This document shows positions 45,927 through 55,380 of a stretch of DNA of 64,000 nt, in pieces. Source of the DNA: Arthrobacter sp. PAMC25564 (GTDB lineage Bacteria; Actinomycetota; Actinomycetes; Actinomycetales; Micrococcaceae). The notes under the pieces were generated by a model. It did not search any database, had not been told where the DNA came from, and saw nothing but the letters and a program-made list of their open reading frames with translations. Within the stretch, counting starts at the first letter, position 1; every line of letters starts with the position of its first letter. A program made the position numbers and the translations under genes. The DNA is taken from contig NZ_CP039290.1 of the NCBI RefSeq assembly GCF_004798705.1, positions 4,106,971 through 4,170,970 on the forward strand, in the 5' to 3' direction.

Positions 45927-48545
45927 GTGAAGGCAATCCGCAGATTTACCGTCCGAACCGTACTCCCGGAATCGATCCGGCCGCTGGCCCGGCTCGCCAC
46001 CAACCTCCGGTGGTCCTGGCACCGGCCCACCAGGGAGCTCTTCAAGGGGCTCAACCCCCAGATCTGGGCTGAGAGCGCCCATGACCCGGTGACGTTCCTG
46101 GGGCTGGTCAGCAGGGAAGAGCTGCAGCGTCTCGCGGCAGACCTTGACGTCGTGCGCCGCGTCCACGCGGCGGCCGACGACCTGGACAGGTACCTCGAGC
46201 AGCCGCGCTGGTACCAGAGCCTTGGCGAGGCCGCGCCGTCCTGCATCGCTTACTTCTCCCCCGAATTCGGCATCACCGAAGTCCTGCCCCAGTACTCGGG
46301 CGGCCTGGGCATCCTCGCCGGAGACCATCTGAAGGCGGCCTCCGACCTCGGCGTTCCGCTGATCGGGGTCGGCCTCCTCTACCAGGCCGGCTATTTCAAG
46401 CAGTCCCTTTCCCGCGACGCCTGGCAGCAGGAGACATACCCGGTCCTCGACCCCGACGGCCTGCCTCTGACCCTGCTGCGCGAGGCCTCCCCGGACGGCA
46501 ACGGCAAGCCCGTCCAAATCTCGCTGCCCCTGCCCAACGGGCGCCGGCTGCTGGCGCACGTGTGGCGGGCCGACGTCGGGCGTGTCCCGCTCCTGTTGCT
46601 GGACTCCAACGTGCCGGGCAACGACGACGCCGCGCGCGGCATCACCGACCGCCTGTACGGCGGCGGCGGTGACCACCGGCTCCAGCAGGAACTCCTGCTG
46701 GGCATGGGCGGGGTGAAAGCCCTCCGGGCATTCCAGAAGCTCACCGGCAACCCCGCCCCCGAGGTTTTCCACACCAACGAGGGCCACGCCGGTTTCCTGG
46801 GCGTCGAGCGGATCCAGGAGCTGATGTCCGGGGCTGACCCCTTGAGCTGGGATGAAGCGCTGGCCGCCGGACGGGCGTCCACCGTGTTCACGACCCACAC
46901 GCCGGTCCCGGCCGGGATCGACCGTTTTGAGACCTCGCAGATCCAGCACTTCTTCGACGCCGGGCTGGCTCCGGATGTTCCGGTCGCAAAGATCCTGGAC
47001 CTGGGCCGGGAAGACTACGCGGACGGCAATCCCTTCGTTTTCAACATGGCGGTCATGGGCCTGCGGCTGGCCCAGCGGGCCAACGGCGTCGCCAAGCTGC
47101 ACGGCGTCGTATCCCGCGGGATGTTCTCGGCCCTCTGGCCGGGATTCGACCATTCCGAGGTGCCGATAACTTCCGTCACCAACGGCGTGCACGTTCCGAC
47201 CTGGGTCGACCCGCGCGTCTCGCAGCTCGCCCGGGACCAGTTCGGCTCCGATGCGGAGTCGCAGGGCCGCTGGGACCTGGCCTACAACGTCAGCGACGAA
47301 GACGTCTGGGCGATGCGCCGCGAAATGCGCGTATCCCTGGTCGAGGATGTCAGGCGCCGGCTCCGGGCGTCCTGGAAGAAGCGCGGCGCGGCCGACGCCG
47401 AGCTTGCCTGGACGGACTCCGTGCTGGATCCGGACATCATGACCATCGGCTTTGCCCGGCGCGTGCCGACCTACAAGCGGCTCACCCTGATGCTCCGCGA
47501 ACCCGAACGCCTCAAGGCCTTGCTGCTGCACAAGACCCATCCGATCCAGCTGGTGATCGCGGGGAAGTCGCACCCGGCCGATGACGCGGGCAAGAAGATG
47601 ATCCAGGACCTGGTCCGGTTCACCGACGACCCCGCAGTGCGCCACCGGATTGCGTTCCTGCCGAACTACGACATCGCGATGGCCCGGACGCTGTTCCCCG
47701 GCTGCGATGTGTGGCTCAACAACCCGTTGCGTCCGCTCGAGGCCTGCGGAACGTCCGGCATGAAGGCCGCCCTGAACGGTTCGCTGAACCTCTCGGTCCT
47801 GGACGGCTGGTGGGATGAGATGTACGACGGCGAGAATGGCTGGGCGATTCCGACTGCCAACAACGACGCGTCCCCCGAGGAACGGGACGATATCGAGGCG
47901 GCAGCGCTCTACGAACTCCTCGAAACCCAGGTGTCACCCCGGTTCTACGGGCTGACGGTCTCCGACGCGGCCGGGGCGGCCGGTCCCTCGCAGTCCGAAG
48001 CGCAGAAGGTCCCCACCCACTGGGTATCGATGATCAAGCACACCATGTCGCATCTGGGCCCTGCCGTCTCCGCGGAACGGATGCTCAAGGACTACGTCAA
48101 CGTCCTCTACCGGCCAGCGGCCGAAGCCGGACGCCGCGCCGTCGCGGAAAACTACGCCCAGGCGAAGACCCTTGCCGGCTGGATCTCACGGGTCCGGGCC
48201 GCCTGGCCGCAGATCCAGGTGGAGCATGTGGACTCCGTGGGTGTCTCCGAAGACCCGCAGATCGGCGATCTCCTCCAGGTGAACGCCTATGTGGACCTGA
48301 AGGACCTTTCCCCGGACGATGTCTTCGTTGAGGTCGCCTATGGCCGCGCCGAGGACAGCGACGAACTGGCGGACGTCACGGTGGCCGAGCTGAAGTCCGC
48401 CGAGAGTCTCGGCAAGGGCCGCCACCTCTTCAGCGGCACCCTCGTGATCGACCGTTCCGGATCGTTCGGCTACACGGTCCGTGTGCTCCCCAAGCACGAG
48501 GCCCTCGCGTCGAAGGCCGAGCTTGGCCTGATCGTCAACGCCTAG
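45927..48545 (+). CDS. glgP: Alpha-glucan (glycogen/maltodextrin) phosphorylase
   Basis: Releases glucose-1-phosphate from alpha-glucan, PLP-dependent. An 872-residue GT35 protein of the short actinobacterial type with a DUF3417 N-terminal domain (NLRWSWHRPTRELF), AYFSPEFGITEVLPQYSGGLGILAGDH (shortened: FSPEFGITE), HTNEGHAGFLG, and the PLP-lysine block CGTSGMKAALNGSLNLS. I start at the GTG at 45927 (VKAIRRFTVRTVLPES) because TAGTGT lies exactly 7 nt upstream (leaderless), and homologues begin here; the ATG at 45852 in the same frame would add 25 unsupported residues. Its stop overlaps the barstar-like stop by 4 nt. Confidence 0.94.
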   Translation: MKAIRRFTVRTVLPESIRPLARLATNLRWSWHRPTRELFKGLNPQIWAESAHDPVTFLGLVSREELQRLAADLDVVRRVHAAADDLDRYLEQPRWYQSLGEAAPSCIAYFSPEFGITEVLPQYSGGLGILAGDHLKAASDLGVPLIGVGLLYQAGYFKQSLSRDAWQQETYPVLDPDGLPLTLLREASPDGNGKPVQISLPLPNGRRLLAHVWRADVGRVPLLLLDSNVPGNDDAARGITDRLYGGGGDHRLQQELLLGMGGVKALRAFQKLTGNPAPEVFHTNEGHAGFLGVERIQELMSGADPLSWDEALAAGRASTVFTTHTPVPAGIDRFETSQIQHFFDAGLAPDVPVAKILDLGREDYADGNPFVFNMAVMGLRLAQRANGVAKLHGVVSRGMFSALWPGFDHSEVPITSVTNGVHVPTWVDPRVSQLARDQFGSDAESQGRWDLAYNVSDEDVWAMRREMRVSLVEDVRRRLRASWKKRGAADAELAWTDSVLDPDIMTIGFARRVPTYKRLTLMLREPERLKALLLHKTHPIQLVIAGKSHPADDAGKKMIQDLVRFTDDPAVRHRIAFLPNYDIAMARTLFPGCDVWLNNPLRPLEACGTSGMKAALNGSLNLSVLDGWWDEMYDGENGWAIPTANNDASPEERDDIEAAALYELLETQVSPRFYGLTVSDAAGAAGPSQSEAQKVPTHWVSMIKHTMSHLGPAVSAERMLKDYVNVLYRPAAEAGRRAVAENYAQAKTLAGWISRVRAAWPQIQVEHVDSVGVSEDPQIGDLLQVNAYVDLKDLSPDDVFVEVAYGRAEDSDELADVTVAELKSAESLGKGRHLFSGTLVIDRSGSFGYTVRVLPKHEALASKAELGLIVNA

Positions 48546-48898
48546 AGGCAGACGGCGATGACGGCCAGGTTCTTCCCGGCATAGCGTTCGGCGTCCTGCA
48601 GGATCTCGCAGATGACGCCGAAGGAGCGGTCTGCCCGGAAGACGGCAGGCACCTGCCAGATGAAGGTGATCGGGGCCTGGCCGTCATCCGTGACGGAATC
48701 CGCGAAGTCGTGCAGCGAGTCGTTGAGGGCATCGAGGTTGACCCCATAATGCTCCGGGAACTGCAGGGTCTCGCCGAACGCCTTCAGGACGGCCTTCTTG
48801 GTGTCCGCGGCCGGGATCACAACGGTGCGGCGGCCGGCGTCGCCGATCTGGTCCTTCAGCTCTTCGAGGGTCCAGGTGTCTGCCGAGTAGATCTTCAT
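48542..48898 (-). CDS. Barstar-family ribonuclease inhibitor
   Basis: A 118-residue cytosolic inhibitor. It opens MKIYSADTWTLEELKDQIGD and shows the barstar core FPEHYGVNLDALNDSLHDF, with the acidic helix that plugs a guanyl RNase active site (the Asp/Glu-rich LDALNDSLHD), then PITFIWQVP. It lies 6 bp downstream of the barnase-like gene on the same strand, the classic immunity position. Length is a little over barstar's ~90. Confidence 0.92.
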   Translation of the reverse strand: MKIYSADTWTLEELKDQIGDAGRRTVVIPAADTKKAVLKAFGETLQFPEHYGVNLDALNDSLHDFADSVTDDGQAPITFIWQVPAVFRADRSFGVICEILQDAERYAGKNLAVIAVCL

Positions 48899-48904
48899 GG
48901 TTCC

Positions 48905-49375
48905 TTACTTGCCTTCGACGATGAATCTGAATGAAGCGTAGTGGTCCGCGGTGTAGTATTTTTCGCCGGTTTGTCCCACCACGATCCGGCGCGCTCCGCG
49001 GTCCGGCGCTTCCGGTGTCCGGACCGTGTATTCCTTGTAGTATCCGGAGGATTTCCGCGGGAGAATCCCTTCGAAGTTGCCGAAGTTGATGCCGTCCTGG
49101 GCGTAAGGGAACGGCCCGCCCTTCGCGATCAGGGCGAGGGTCTGGCGCCCCTGCGGCGGCAGTTCGGAGGCTTTCACTTCGACGAGTTGCGAGGGATTCG
49201 CGACGCCGGTCGCACCGGCCCCGCCGGAGGGCCGTGAAGTGGCGCTGCCGGAGGTAGCCGCGGCAGCGCTGCCGTCGAGCCGGGTGCCGCTGAACTGGCC
49301 TCCGGAGACGATGGCCAGCACCACGAGTCCGGCCAGCAAGGCGACGAAGGCGAGCATTTTCGTGGACTTCCGCAT
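48905..49375 (-). CDS. Secreted guanyl-specific ribonuclease (barnase / RNase Sa family)
   Basis: A 156-residue exported RNase. Residues 1-25 are a signal peptide or anchor (KMLAFVALLAGLVVLAIVSG); a Ser/Ala/Gly-rich linker follows to ~60. The catalytic domain has INFGNFEGILPRK, the general base in YYKEYTVRTP (Glu115), the arginines GARRIVVG (Arg129/130) and the general acid in ADHYASFRF (His145), i.e. the full RNase Sa active site. The start ATG at 49375 has AAGGA upstream. Cotranscribed with the barstar gene (6-bp gap). It could be a nutrient RNase or an interbacterial toxin. Confidence 0.92.
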   Translation of the reverse strand: MRKSTKMLAFVALLAGLVVLAIVSGGQFSGTRLDGSAAAATSGSATSRPSGGAGATGVANPSQLVEVKASELPPQGRQTLALIAKGGPFPYAQDGINFGNFEGILPRKSSGYYKEYTVRTPEAPDRGARRIVVGQTGEKYYTADHYASFRFIVEGK

Positions 49376-49401
49376 TGCCTGAATCCTTGCTGTGCGCCGG
49401 G

Positions 49402-51516
49402 CTAGGTGCGGTAGATGTTGATGGTATTGGCCTGGACCACGTCACGCTCCCCGGAAGAGACGCGGACGCCCTGGCGCCGGTCGTTGAGCTCGGAGGTCGT
49501 CATCCGCAGTTCGAAGAGCCGGTGGCCCGTGCCGCCCTCATTGCTGAGAGCCGGCAGCGTGACCTTGACGTCCTCGGCGGCCCCGTTGACCACCACGAGA
49601 CCGACCACCTGGCCGTCGTCGGAGCCGAGCAGGAGCTGGACCACGCGGTGGCGGGGGTCCTGCCAGCTGTCCCCGGACATCGGAATGCCGCTCGCATCGA
49701 ACCAATGGAAGTAGGACTGGTTCTCCCGCGCCGGATAGTCGTGCGGCTGGCCGGCGAGGAATTCCTTGCGCAGCCGTATCACGCGCTTCGTGATGCGCAG
49801 CATGGCGTGGGACTGCGGGGTGTTGGTCCAGTCGATCCAGGCGATGGGGTTGTCCTGGCAGTAGGCGTTGTTGTTGCCCTGCTGGCTCCGGCCGATCTCG
49901 TCCCCGGCGGTGATCATGGGCACGCCCAGGGAGATCATGAGCGAGGTCATCAGGTTGCGGCTGGTCTGCGCACGGCGGGCAAGGATTTCCTCGTCTTCCG
50001 TCGGGCCCTCGAAGCCGTGGTTGTAGCTGCGGTTGTCTCCGTGGCCGTCGCGGTTCTGTTCCCCGTTGGCCTCGTTGTGCTTGCGGTCGTAGGACACCAG
50101 GTCCGCAAGCGTGAAGCCGTCGTGCGCCGCGATGAAGTTGAGGGAGGCGAGCCTGGACCGTCCGGAGGGCTCGAAAAGGCGGGCCGAGCCGGAGAGTGCG
50201 TCGGCGAGGCGGGCCACCGAGCCGCCATGGCCGCCGGCGTCGATCGCGGCGCGGTCCGCGAGCCAGAAGCTGCGGATTGCATCGCGGAAGTGATCGTTCC
50301 AGTCCACCCAGCCGGCCGGGAACCGGCCGGTCTGCCAGCCGCCGTAACCCAGATCCCACGGTTCGGCGATCAGCTTGGTTCCGGACAGGACCGGATCGGC
50401 GGCGACGGCGACCAGGAAGGGATGCCGCGGATCGAACTCATTGGCGGCATTGCGGCACATCGTCACCGCGAGGTCGAAGCGGAAGCCATCGATGTGGAAC
50501 TCGGACACCCAGTACCGCAGGGAGTCCAGCACCAGCTGGACCACCCGGGGTTCGGCGAAGTTCAGGCTGTTTCCGCAGCCGGTGGTGTCCACGTACCTGC
50601 CGTGGCCGTCATGGCGGTAATACTGCATCTCGCCCAGGCCGCGGAAGCTCAGGGTCGGGCCGTCCTGGCCGCCCTCGGCGGTGTGGTTGTAGACGACGTC
50701 GAGGATGACCTCGAGGCCCGCGGCATGCAGCAGTTTGACCATGCCCTTGAACTCGTCCTGGACGGCGTGCGGGCCCGCGGCCTGCGCTGCCTGGGTGGCG
50801 TAGCCAGGGTGCGGAGCGAAGAACGCGGCCGTGTTGTAGCCCCAGTAGTTCGTCAGCCCCAGATTTTGCAGGTGCGGTTCATCGACATGGAAATGGACCG
50901 GGAGGAGCTGGATGGCGGTGATGCCCAGCGCGATCAGGTGCTCGATCATGGCCGGGTGCGCCATGCCGGCATAGGTACCCTGCAGCTCTTCCGGAATGTC
51001 CGGGTGCAGCATGGTCTGGCCGCGGACATGGGCCTCATAGACGATGGTGTTGCGCCATGGAACGCGGGGGGCATGGTCCACTCCCCAGTCGAAGTCGCTG
51101 GCCATCCGGACGTTCGTGATGAAATCGTCGCGTTCGTCCACGCCCCGCCCGTAGGGGTCCAGCAACAGCGGCTGCGCGCCGTCGAGGTCAAAATCCATCG
51201 TGGGCATGGCGAGCGGCAGCGCCTCATGGTCCGGGGAGGCGCGGAAACCGTATCGCGAGCCGGCAGGGATGCCCTCCACAATGCCATGATGGACGCCGTC
51301 GGTAACATTGGGCAGGGTCGTCAACTGCCAAGTGCCCCCGGGAGCCTGATAGGCGATCTCCAGGGTGGTCACGCCAGGGGCGTAGACGGCCACGTTGGCG
51401 CACGCACCCCGAGGGTCATCCATTGACGGGGAACCGGTACAAGGAACGCTGATCCCCAGCGGGAACGCGCGTGAGGCGTCCACGGTGGAAGCTGTGTCTA
51501 CAAAGGGCATAACCAT
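49402..51516 (-). CDS. glgX: Glycogen debranching enzyme (GlgX/isoamylase type)
   Basis: Hydrolyses alpha-1,6 branches of glycogen. A 704-residue GH13_11 protein with an N-terminal CBM48-like domain (FPLGISVPCTG...VAVYAPGVTTLEIAY), IVYEAHVRGQT, LDVVYNHTAEGG, nucleophile in DGFRFDLAVTM, acid/base in KLIAEPWDLG, and FIAAHDGFTLADLVSY. The start is the ATG at 51516; TAAGCT lies exactly 7 nt upstream, so it is probably leaderless. The MPFVD ATG at 51510 is an alternative. The barnase-barstar genes separate it from glgP. Confidence 0.94.
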   Translation of the reverse strand: MVMPFVDTASTVDASRAFPLGISVPCTGSPSMDDPRGACANVAVYAPGVTTLEIAYQAPGGTWQLTTLPNVTDGVHHGIVEGIPAGSRYGFRASPDHEALPLAMPTMDFDLDGAQPLLLDPYGRGVDERDDFITNVRMASDFDWGVDHAPRVPWRNTIVYEAHVRGQTMLHPDIPEELQGTYAGMAHPAMIEHLIALGITAIQLLPVHFHVDEPHLQNLGLTNYWGYNTAAFFAPHPGYATQAAQAAGPHAVQDEFKGMVKLLHAAGLEVILDVVYNHTAEGGQDGPTLSFRGLGEMQYYRHDGHGRYVDTTGCGNSLNFAEPRVVQLVLDSLRYWVSEFHIDGFRFDLAVTMCRNAANEFDPRHPFLVAVAADPVLSGTKLIAEPWDLGYGGWQTGRFPAGWVDWNDHFRDAIRSFWLADRAAIDAGGHGGSVARLADALSGSARLFEPSGRSRLASLNFIAAHDGFTLADLVSYDRKHNEANGEQNRDGHGDNRSYNHGFEGPTEDEEILARRAQTSRNLMTSLMISLGVPMITAGDEIGRSQQGNNNAYCQDNPIAWIDWTNTPQSHAMLRITKRVIRLRKEFLAGQPHDYPARENQSYFHWFDASGIPMSGDSWQDPRHRVVQLLLGSDDGQVVGLVVVNGAAEDVKVTLPALSNEGGTGHRLFELRMTTSELNDRRQGVRVSSGERDVVQANTINIYRT

Positions 51517-51632
51517 TGCTTAAAGCTTAGCCGGGACGGACAAATGACCCGCGTTTTCGTTTTCATGACGATTTGAAGTGTACTGAATAGCTGCGATGCA
51601 TACTTGAATGAAGCGCCGTCTTGGAGGTAATT

Positions 51633-52454
51633 GTGCGGGTTGCACTGGCTCAAATCATCACCGGCCGCGATCTTGCCGGGAATCTGGCCCTCGTGGAGGA
51701 CTATGCGCGCCAGGCCAAGGCCGCGGGAGCGGAGCTGGTCGTGTTTCCCGAGGCGGCCATGCGGGCCTTCGGCAATTCGCTGCTGGACATTGCCGAGCCC
51801 CTGGACGGCCCCTGGGCCTCGCGCGTGCGCGCCGTCGCGGCGGAACTGGGAATCGTGATTGTGGCGGGAATGTTCACGCCCGTGGCCTCTTCCGGAGCCG
51901 GGGACGACGGCAGCGTGCGCAAGGTCCGCAACACGCTGCTGGTCACCGGTCCGGGGGTGGAGACCAGCTATGACAAGATCCATCTCTTCGATGCCTTCGG
52001 ATTCGCGGAGTCGGACACCGTCGACGCAGGCACCGAGCCCGTCACCTTCCAGCTCTCCGGCGTGACGTTCGGCCTCGCCACGTGCTACGATATCCGCTTC
52101 CCTGACCTATTCACCGAAAATGCGGACCGCGGCGCCGAGGTGAACATCGTCTGCGCTTCCTGGGGTTCGGGCGCCGGCAAAGCCGATCAGTGGAAGCTGC
52201 TGGCCCGTGCCCGGGCCGCGGATTCCACCACGGTGGTGCTGGCCTGCGGCCAGGGCGATCCGGCCACGCAGGGACTCGCTGTCCGAGGCTCCGCGCCGAC
52301 CGGCGTCGGGCACTCGGTGGTGGTATCCCCGTTCGGGGACGTTCTGGCAGAGCTCGACGGCGCCCCCGGCCTGCTGTTTGCGGAACTGGACACCGGCGTC
52401 GTCAAAGAAGCCCGCACCAAACTCCCGGTCCTGGCCAACCGCCGGAAGTTCTAA
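51633..52454 (+). CDS. Carbon-nitrogen hydrolase (nitrilase superfamily)
   Basis: A 273-residue amidase-type enzyme with the full catalytic triad: VVFPEAAMRAF (Glu40), YDKIHLFDAFG (Lys115) and LATCYDIRFPDLF (Cys151). The closest pattern is deaminated-glutathione amidase/omega-amidase (branch NIT2-like), but the substrate is not certain. The start is GTG at 51633 with GGAGG 5 nt upstream; the frame continues to 51621 without support. Single gene, divergent from glgX. Confidence 0.9.
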   Translation: MRVALAQIITGRDLAGNLALVEDYARQAKAAGAELVVFPEAAMRAFGNSLLDIAEPLDGPWASRVRAVAAELGIVIVAGMFTPVASSGAGDDGSVRKVRNTLLVTGPGVETSYDKIHLFDAFGFAESDTVDAGTEPVTFQLSGVTFGLATCYDIRFPDLFTENADRGAEVNIVCASWGSGAGKADQWKLLARARAADSTTVVLACGQGDPATQGLAVRGSAPTGVGHSVVVSPFGDVLAELDGAPGLLFAELDTGVVKEARTKLPVLANRRKF

Positions 52455-52525
52455 GTCTGCAATCTCCCTCGTCACCTCCGCGTGCGCCGGCGCCCTGTGG
52501 TCACCCCCGCGGTCACCGGCGCCTT

Positions 52526-52665
52526 GCAGTCGCTTAGACACCTCCCGACGCTTCCTCCGGCCGCGGCCGGAAGCGGCGGCGGGAGGAAGGGAAGCCCCGA
52601 GGGCCCCGAACTGAGCTTGCGAAGTTTGGGAAGGGGCTGACCGCTAAGCGACGGCAAAACTGCGG
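52526..52665. repeat. Structured intergenic repeat, copy C (nitrilase - rlmB gap)
   Basis: GTCGCTTAG (52529-52537) and CTAAGCGAC (52644-52652) are exact inverted arms. Inside lies GAGCTTGCGAAGTTTGGGA, which closely matches GAGCTTGCGAGGTTAGGGA of copy A, and after the right arm GGCAAAACTGCGG resembles GTGAAAACTGCGGCC of copy B. The left side CGCTTAGACACCTCCCGACGCTT (shortened) matches the CGCTTAGAC...CGCTT of copy B read on the other strand. Confidence 0.5.
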
Positions 52666-52742
52666 TTCCGGCGAAACCCAACCACGACTCAGGTTCCGAC
52701 GGAACCCAACCACGACTGCCGTTCCGGCGGACCCAACCCCGA
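52663..52742. repeat. Three tandem ~28-bp repeats upstream of the rlmB stop
   Basis: The unit GGTTCCGGCGAAACCCAACC plus ACGACTC is repeated as GGTTCCGACGGAACCCAACC plus ACGACTG and again as GTTCCGGCGGACCCAACC. Each unit contains a small dyad (GGTTCCG...CGGAACC). Confidence 0.85.
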
Positions 52743-52753
52743 AGAAGCGGGGA

Positions 52754-53740
52754 CTACTTGGCGGCGCGCTGGCGGGAGATCTCGTAGAGCGAGATGCCGA
52801 CGGCCATGGAGGCGTTGAGCGATTCCATTGCGGAATCGATCGGGATGGAAACGATCTGGTCGCAGTTTTCGCGGACCAGGCGGCTCAGGCCCTTGCCCTC
52901 GGAACCCACGACGAGGCATACCGGCTCGGTCGCCAGGGCCAGGTCCGGCAGCGAAACGTCGCCGTCGCCGTCGAGGCCCAGAACGTAGATGCCCATGTTC
53001 TTGAAGGCCTTGAGGGTGTTGTTCAGGTTCGCGGCGCGTGCCACGGGGACGCGGACGGCGGCTCCCGCGCTGGTCTTCCAGGCCGAGGCGGTAACGCCGA
53101 CGGAGCGGCGCTCCGGGACGATCACGCCGTGGCCGCTGAAGGCCGAGACCGAGCGGATGATGGCGCCAAGGTTGCGCGGATCGGTGATGCCGTCGAGCGC
53201 GACGAAAAGCGGCGCGTTGGCGACATGGCCCTTCTTCCAGCTCTCGAGGGTCTGCTCGGCCAACTCGTAGGCGTCCTGGTACTCGTACGGCGGGATCTGC
53301 AGCACGAGTCCCTGATGGATGGCGTCGTCGGTCATCCGGTCCAGCTCGGGCTTGCCGGTTTCCAGCAGCGGGATGCCGCGCTCGGCAGCCAGCTTGAGGG
53401 ACTCCTTGACACGATCATCCATCTCGATCCGGATGGCGACGTGCAGGGCCTTGGCCGGGATGCCGGCACGCAGCGCCTCCACGACGGAGTTGCGTCCGGT
53501 GACGACTTCCTCGGTGGCACGACCCTTGGGGCCGGAGCGTGCGCCGGCGCTGCGCGGGGCGCCCGGGCGCTTGGCCGCGGAGCGCTCCGCGAGCTGCTTG
53601 TTCTTGTGGGCCTTGTGGTAGGGACGGTCCTCCGCCTTGGGAGTGGGGCCCTTACCCTCAAGGGCCTTGCGGCCGTGGCCGCCGGTCCCGACCGTGGGGC
53701 CCTTCTTCATTTTGACCGAGCGGCGACCGTTGTTGGCCAT
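52754..53740 (-). CDS. rlmB: 23S rRNA (guanosine-2'-O)-methyltransferase, TrmH/SpoU family
   Basis: Methylates the 2'-O of a guanosine in 23S rRNA with SAM. A 328-residue SPOUT enzyme: basic low-complexity N-terminus (to ~75), the substrate-binding domain VVTGRNSVVEALRAG, then the knot motifs FVALDGITDPRNLGAIIRS (shortened 19), VVGSEGKGLSRLVRENCD and IPIDSAMESLNASMAVGISLYE. The start is the ATG at 53740 (MANNGRRS) with AAGGG upstream; a longer start at 53749 is possible. Directly downstream of cysS on the same strand, as in mycobacteria. Confidence 0.94.
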   Translation of the reverse strand: MANNGRRSVKMKKGPTVGTGGHGRKALEGKGPTPKAEDRPYHKAHKNKQLAERSAAKRPGAPRSAGARSGPKGRATEEVVTGRNSVVEALRAGIPAKALHVAIRIEMDDRVKESLKLAAERGIPLLETGKPELDRMTDDAIHQGLVLQIPPYEYQDAYELAEQTLESWKKGHVANAPLFVALDGITDPRNLGAIIRSVSAFSGHGVIVPERRSVGVTASAWKTSAGAAVRVPVARAANLNNTLKAFKNMGIYVLGLDGDGDVSLPDLALATEPVCLVVGSEGKGLSRLVRENCDQIVSIPIDSAMESLNASMAVGISLYEISRQRAAK

Positions 53741-53863
53741 GAGTTTCACCCTTTTAACTACGCGATTCGTTGATAAGTCTGAACTCCAGTCTACTGACTC
53801 GCGTTAAATCCTCGACCGCGGGGTCCTCCGCCGGCCGGCGCCGCGCCGTCGGGGCACAGGGGT

Positions 53864-55321
53864 TCAGCCGCGCTTGATGCTCCAGCTGGCGCCGTCCGCG
53901 CCGTCCTCGACGACGACGCCGGCAGCCGCCAGGGTGTCCCGGATGGCGTCCGAGGCGGCCCAGTCCTTGCTGGCACGGGCCTGGGCGCGGGCGGCGAGCT
54001 GGGCCTCGACCAGGACCCCGAGGGCGGTGTTGGCCTGGTCGTCGACTGCCGGCGCCGCAGTGTCGTTGAGACCAAGGACACGCAGCATGTCCGTGACGCT
54101 GGCCAGCGCCTGCCGGGCGGCGTCGGGCTGGCCGGCGGTGAGCGCGGTGTTGCCGGCGCGGACGGTGTCGTGCAGGACGGCGAGGGCCTGCGGCACGTTG
54201 AGGTCATCGTCCATCGCAGCCGCGAAGGCATCCGGAACTGTGCCGTCGCTGAAGAAGCCGACAGCGCCGTCATGCGTCATGGTGCTCCGAAGGGCGCGGC
54301 TGATGAAGCCGTCAATGCGTTCGACGGCGGCGGCAGCCTCCTGCAGCGATGTCGGCTGGTAGTCCAGCACGGAGCGGTACTGGGCCTGGCCCAGGTAATA
54401 GCGCACCACCCGCGGCGGTGCCTGCTCCAGCATCTCCGACGGGCTGACGGTGTTGCCGATGGATTTGGACATCTTTTCGCCCGCGTAGGTGACCATGCCG
54501 TTGTGCATCCAGAAGTTGGCGAAGCCTTGGCCGGCGGCCTGGGACTGCGCCATCTCGTTCTCGTGGTGCGGGAAGCGCAGGTCCAGCCCGCCGCCGTGGA
54601 TGTCGAACTCGGCGCCGAGGTACTTGCTGGCCATCGCGGAGCATTCGAGGTGCCAGCCCGGCCGGCCGGTGCCCCACGGCGAGGTCCAGCTCGCCGTGGC
54701 CGGCTCCCCTTCTTTGTATCCCTTCCACAGCGCAAAGTCGCGGGGGTCCTTCTTTCCACGCGGGTCGGCGTCGGGAGCGCCCTGCATGTCATCGATCTTC
54801 TGCCGCGTCAGCGAGCCGTATCTGTCCCAGGAGCGCACGTCGAAGTACACGTCCCCGGACCCGTCAAGGGCAGCGTAGGCGTGGCCGCGGTCGATCAACT
54901 GCTGGATCAGGGCGTGCATTTCCGGGATGTGGCCGGTGGCACGCGGCTCGTAGGTGGGGCGGGAGACGCCCAGGGTGTCGTAGGCCTTGAGGAATTCCTG
55001 CTCGTAGCGGTACGCGAGGGCCCACCACTCCTCATCGCGGACGGATCCCGGCTCGTCTTCGAAGTCCGGCCCGAAGGACTCGGCGGACTTGGCCAGGATC
55101 TTGTCGTCGATGTCGGTGACATTGCGGACCACAGTGACCCGGAAGCCGCGGTACTGCAGCCAGCGGGTGAGCTGGTCGAAGGCGATCGCGGAGCGGATGT
55201 GCCCGACGTGCGGCATCCCTTGCACCGTGGCGCCGCAGTAGTACAGGCTCACCTTGCCCGGTACCAGGGGGACGAAGTCACGGACTTCGGCGGATGCAGT
55301 GTCATAGAAGCGCAGGGTCAC
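53864..55321 (-). CDS. cysS: Cysteine--tRNA ligase
   Basis: Charges tRNA-Cys. A 485-residue class I synthetase with the HIGH-type motif PHVGHIRS, zinc ligands in [16 protein letters not shown] and HHENE, and KMSKS ([12 protein letters not shown]). The C-terminal DALR-type domain is present. The start is GTG at 55321; TAATCT lies 6 nt upstream with no clear SD, so it is probably leaderless. It is transcribed toward rlmB. Confidence 0.96.
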   Translation of the reverse strand: MTLRFYDTASAEVRDFVPLVPGKVSLYYCGATVQGMPHVGHIRSAIAFDQLTRWLQYRGFRVTVVRNVTDIDDKILAKSAESFGPDFEDEPGSVRDEEWWALAYRYEQEFLKAYDTLGVSRPTYEPRATGHIPEMHALIQQLIDRGHAYAALDGSGDVYFDVRSWDRYGSLTRQKIDDMQGAPDADPRGKKDPRDFALWKGYKEGEPATASWTSPWGTGRPGWHLECSAMASKYLGAEFDIHGGGLDLRFPHHENEMAQSQAAGQGFANFWMHNGMVTYAGEKMSKSIGNTVSPSEMLEQAPPRVVRYYLGQAQYRSVLDYQPTSLQEAAAAVERIDGFISRALRSTMTHDGAVGFFSDGTVPDAFAAAMDDDLNVPQALAVLHDTVRAGNTALTAGQPDAARQALASVTDMLRVLGLNDTAAPAVDDQANTALGVLVEAQLAARAQARASKDWAASDAIRDTLAAAGVVVEDGADGASWSIKRG

Positions 55322-55380
55322 CGCTCCAGATTAGCCGATGGGGCCTTCCGTGCTGACTTCCAGCGGCCCGGGCGCCGCGG

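Noticed and set aside
49375..51426. 683-codon plus-strand frame over glgX
   Set aside because: Antisense of glgX; no domain signature.
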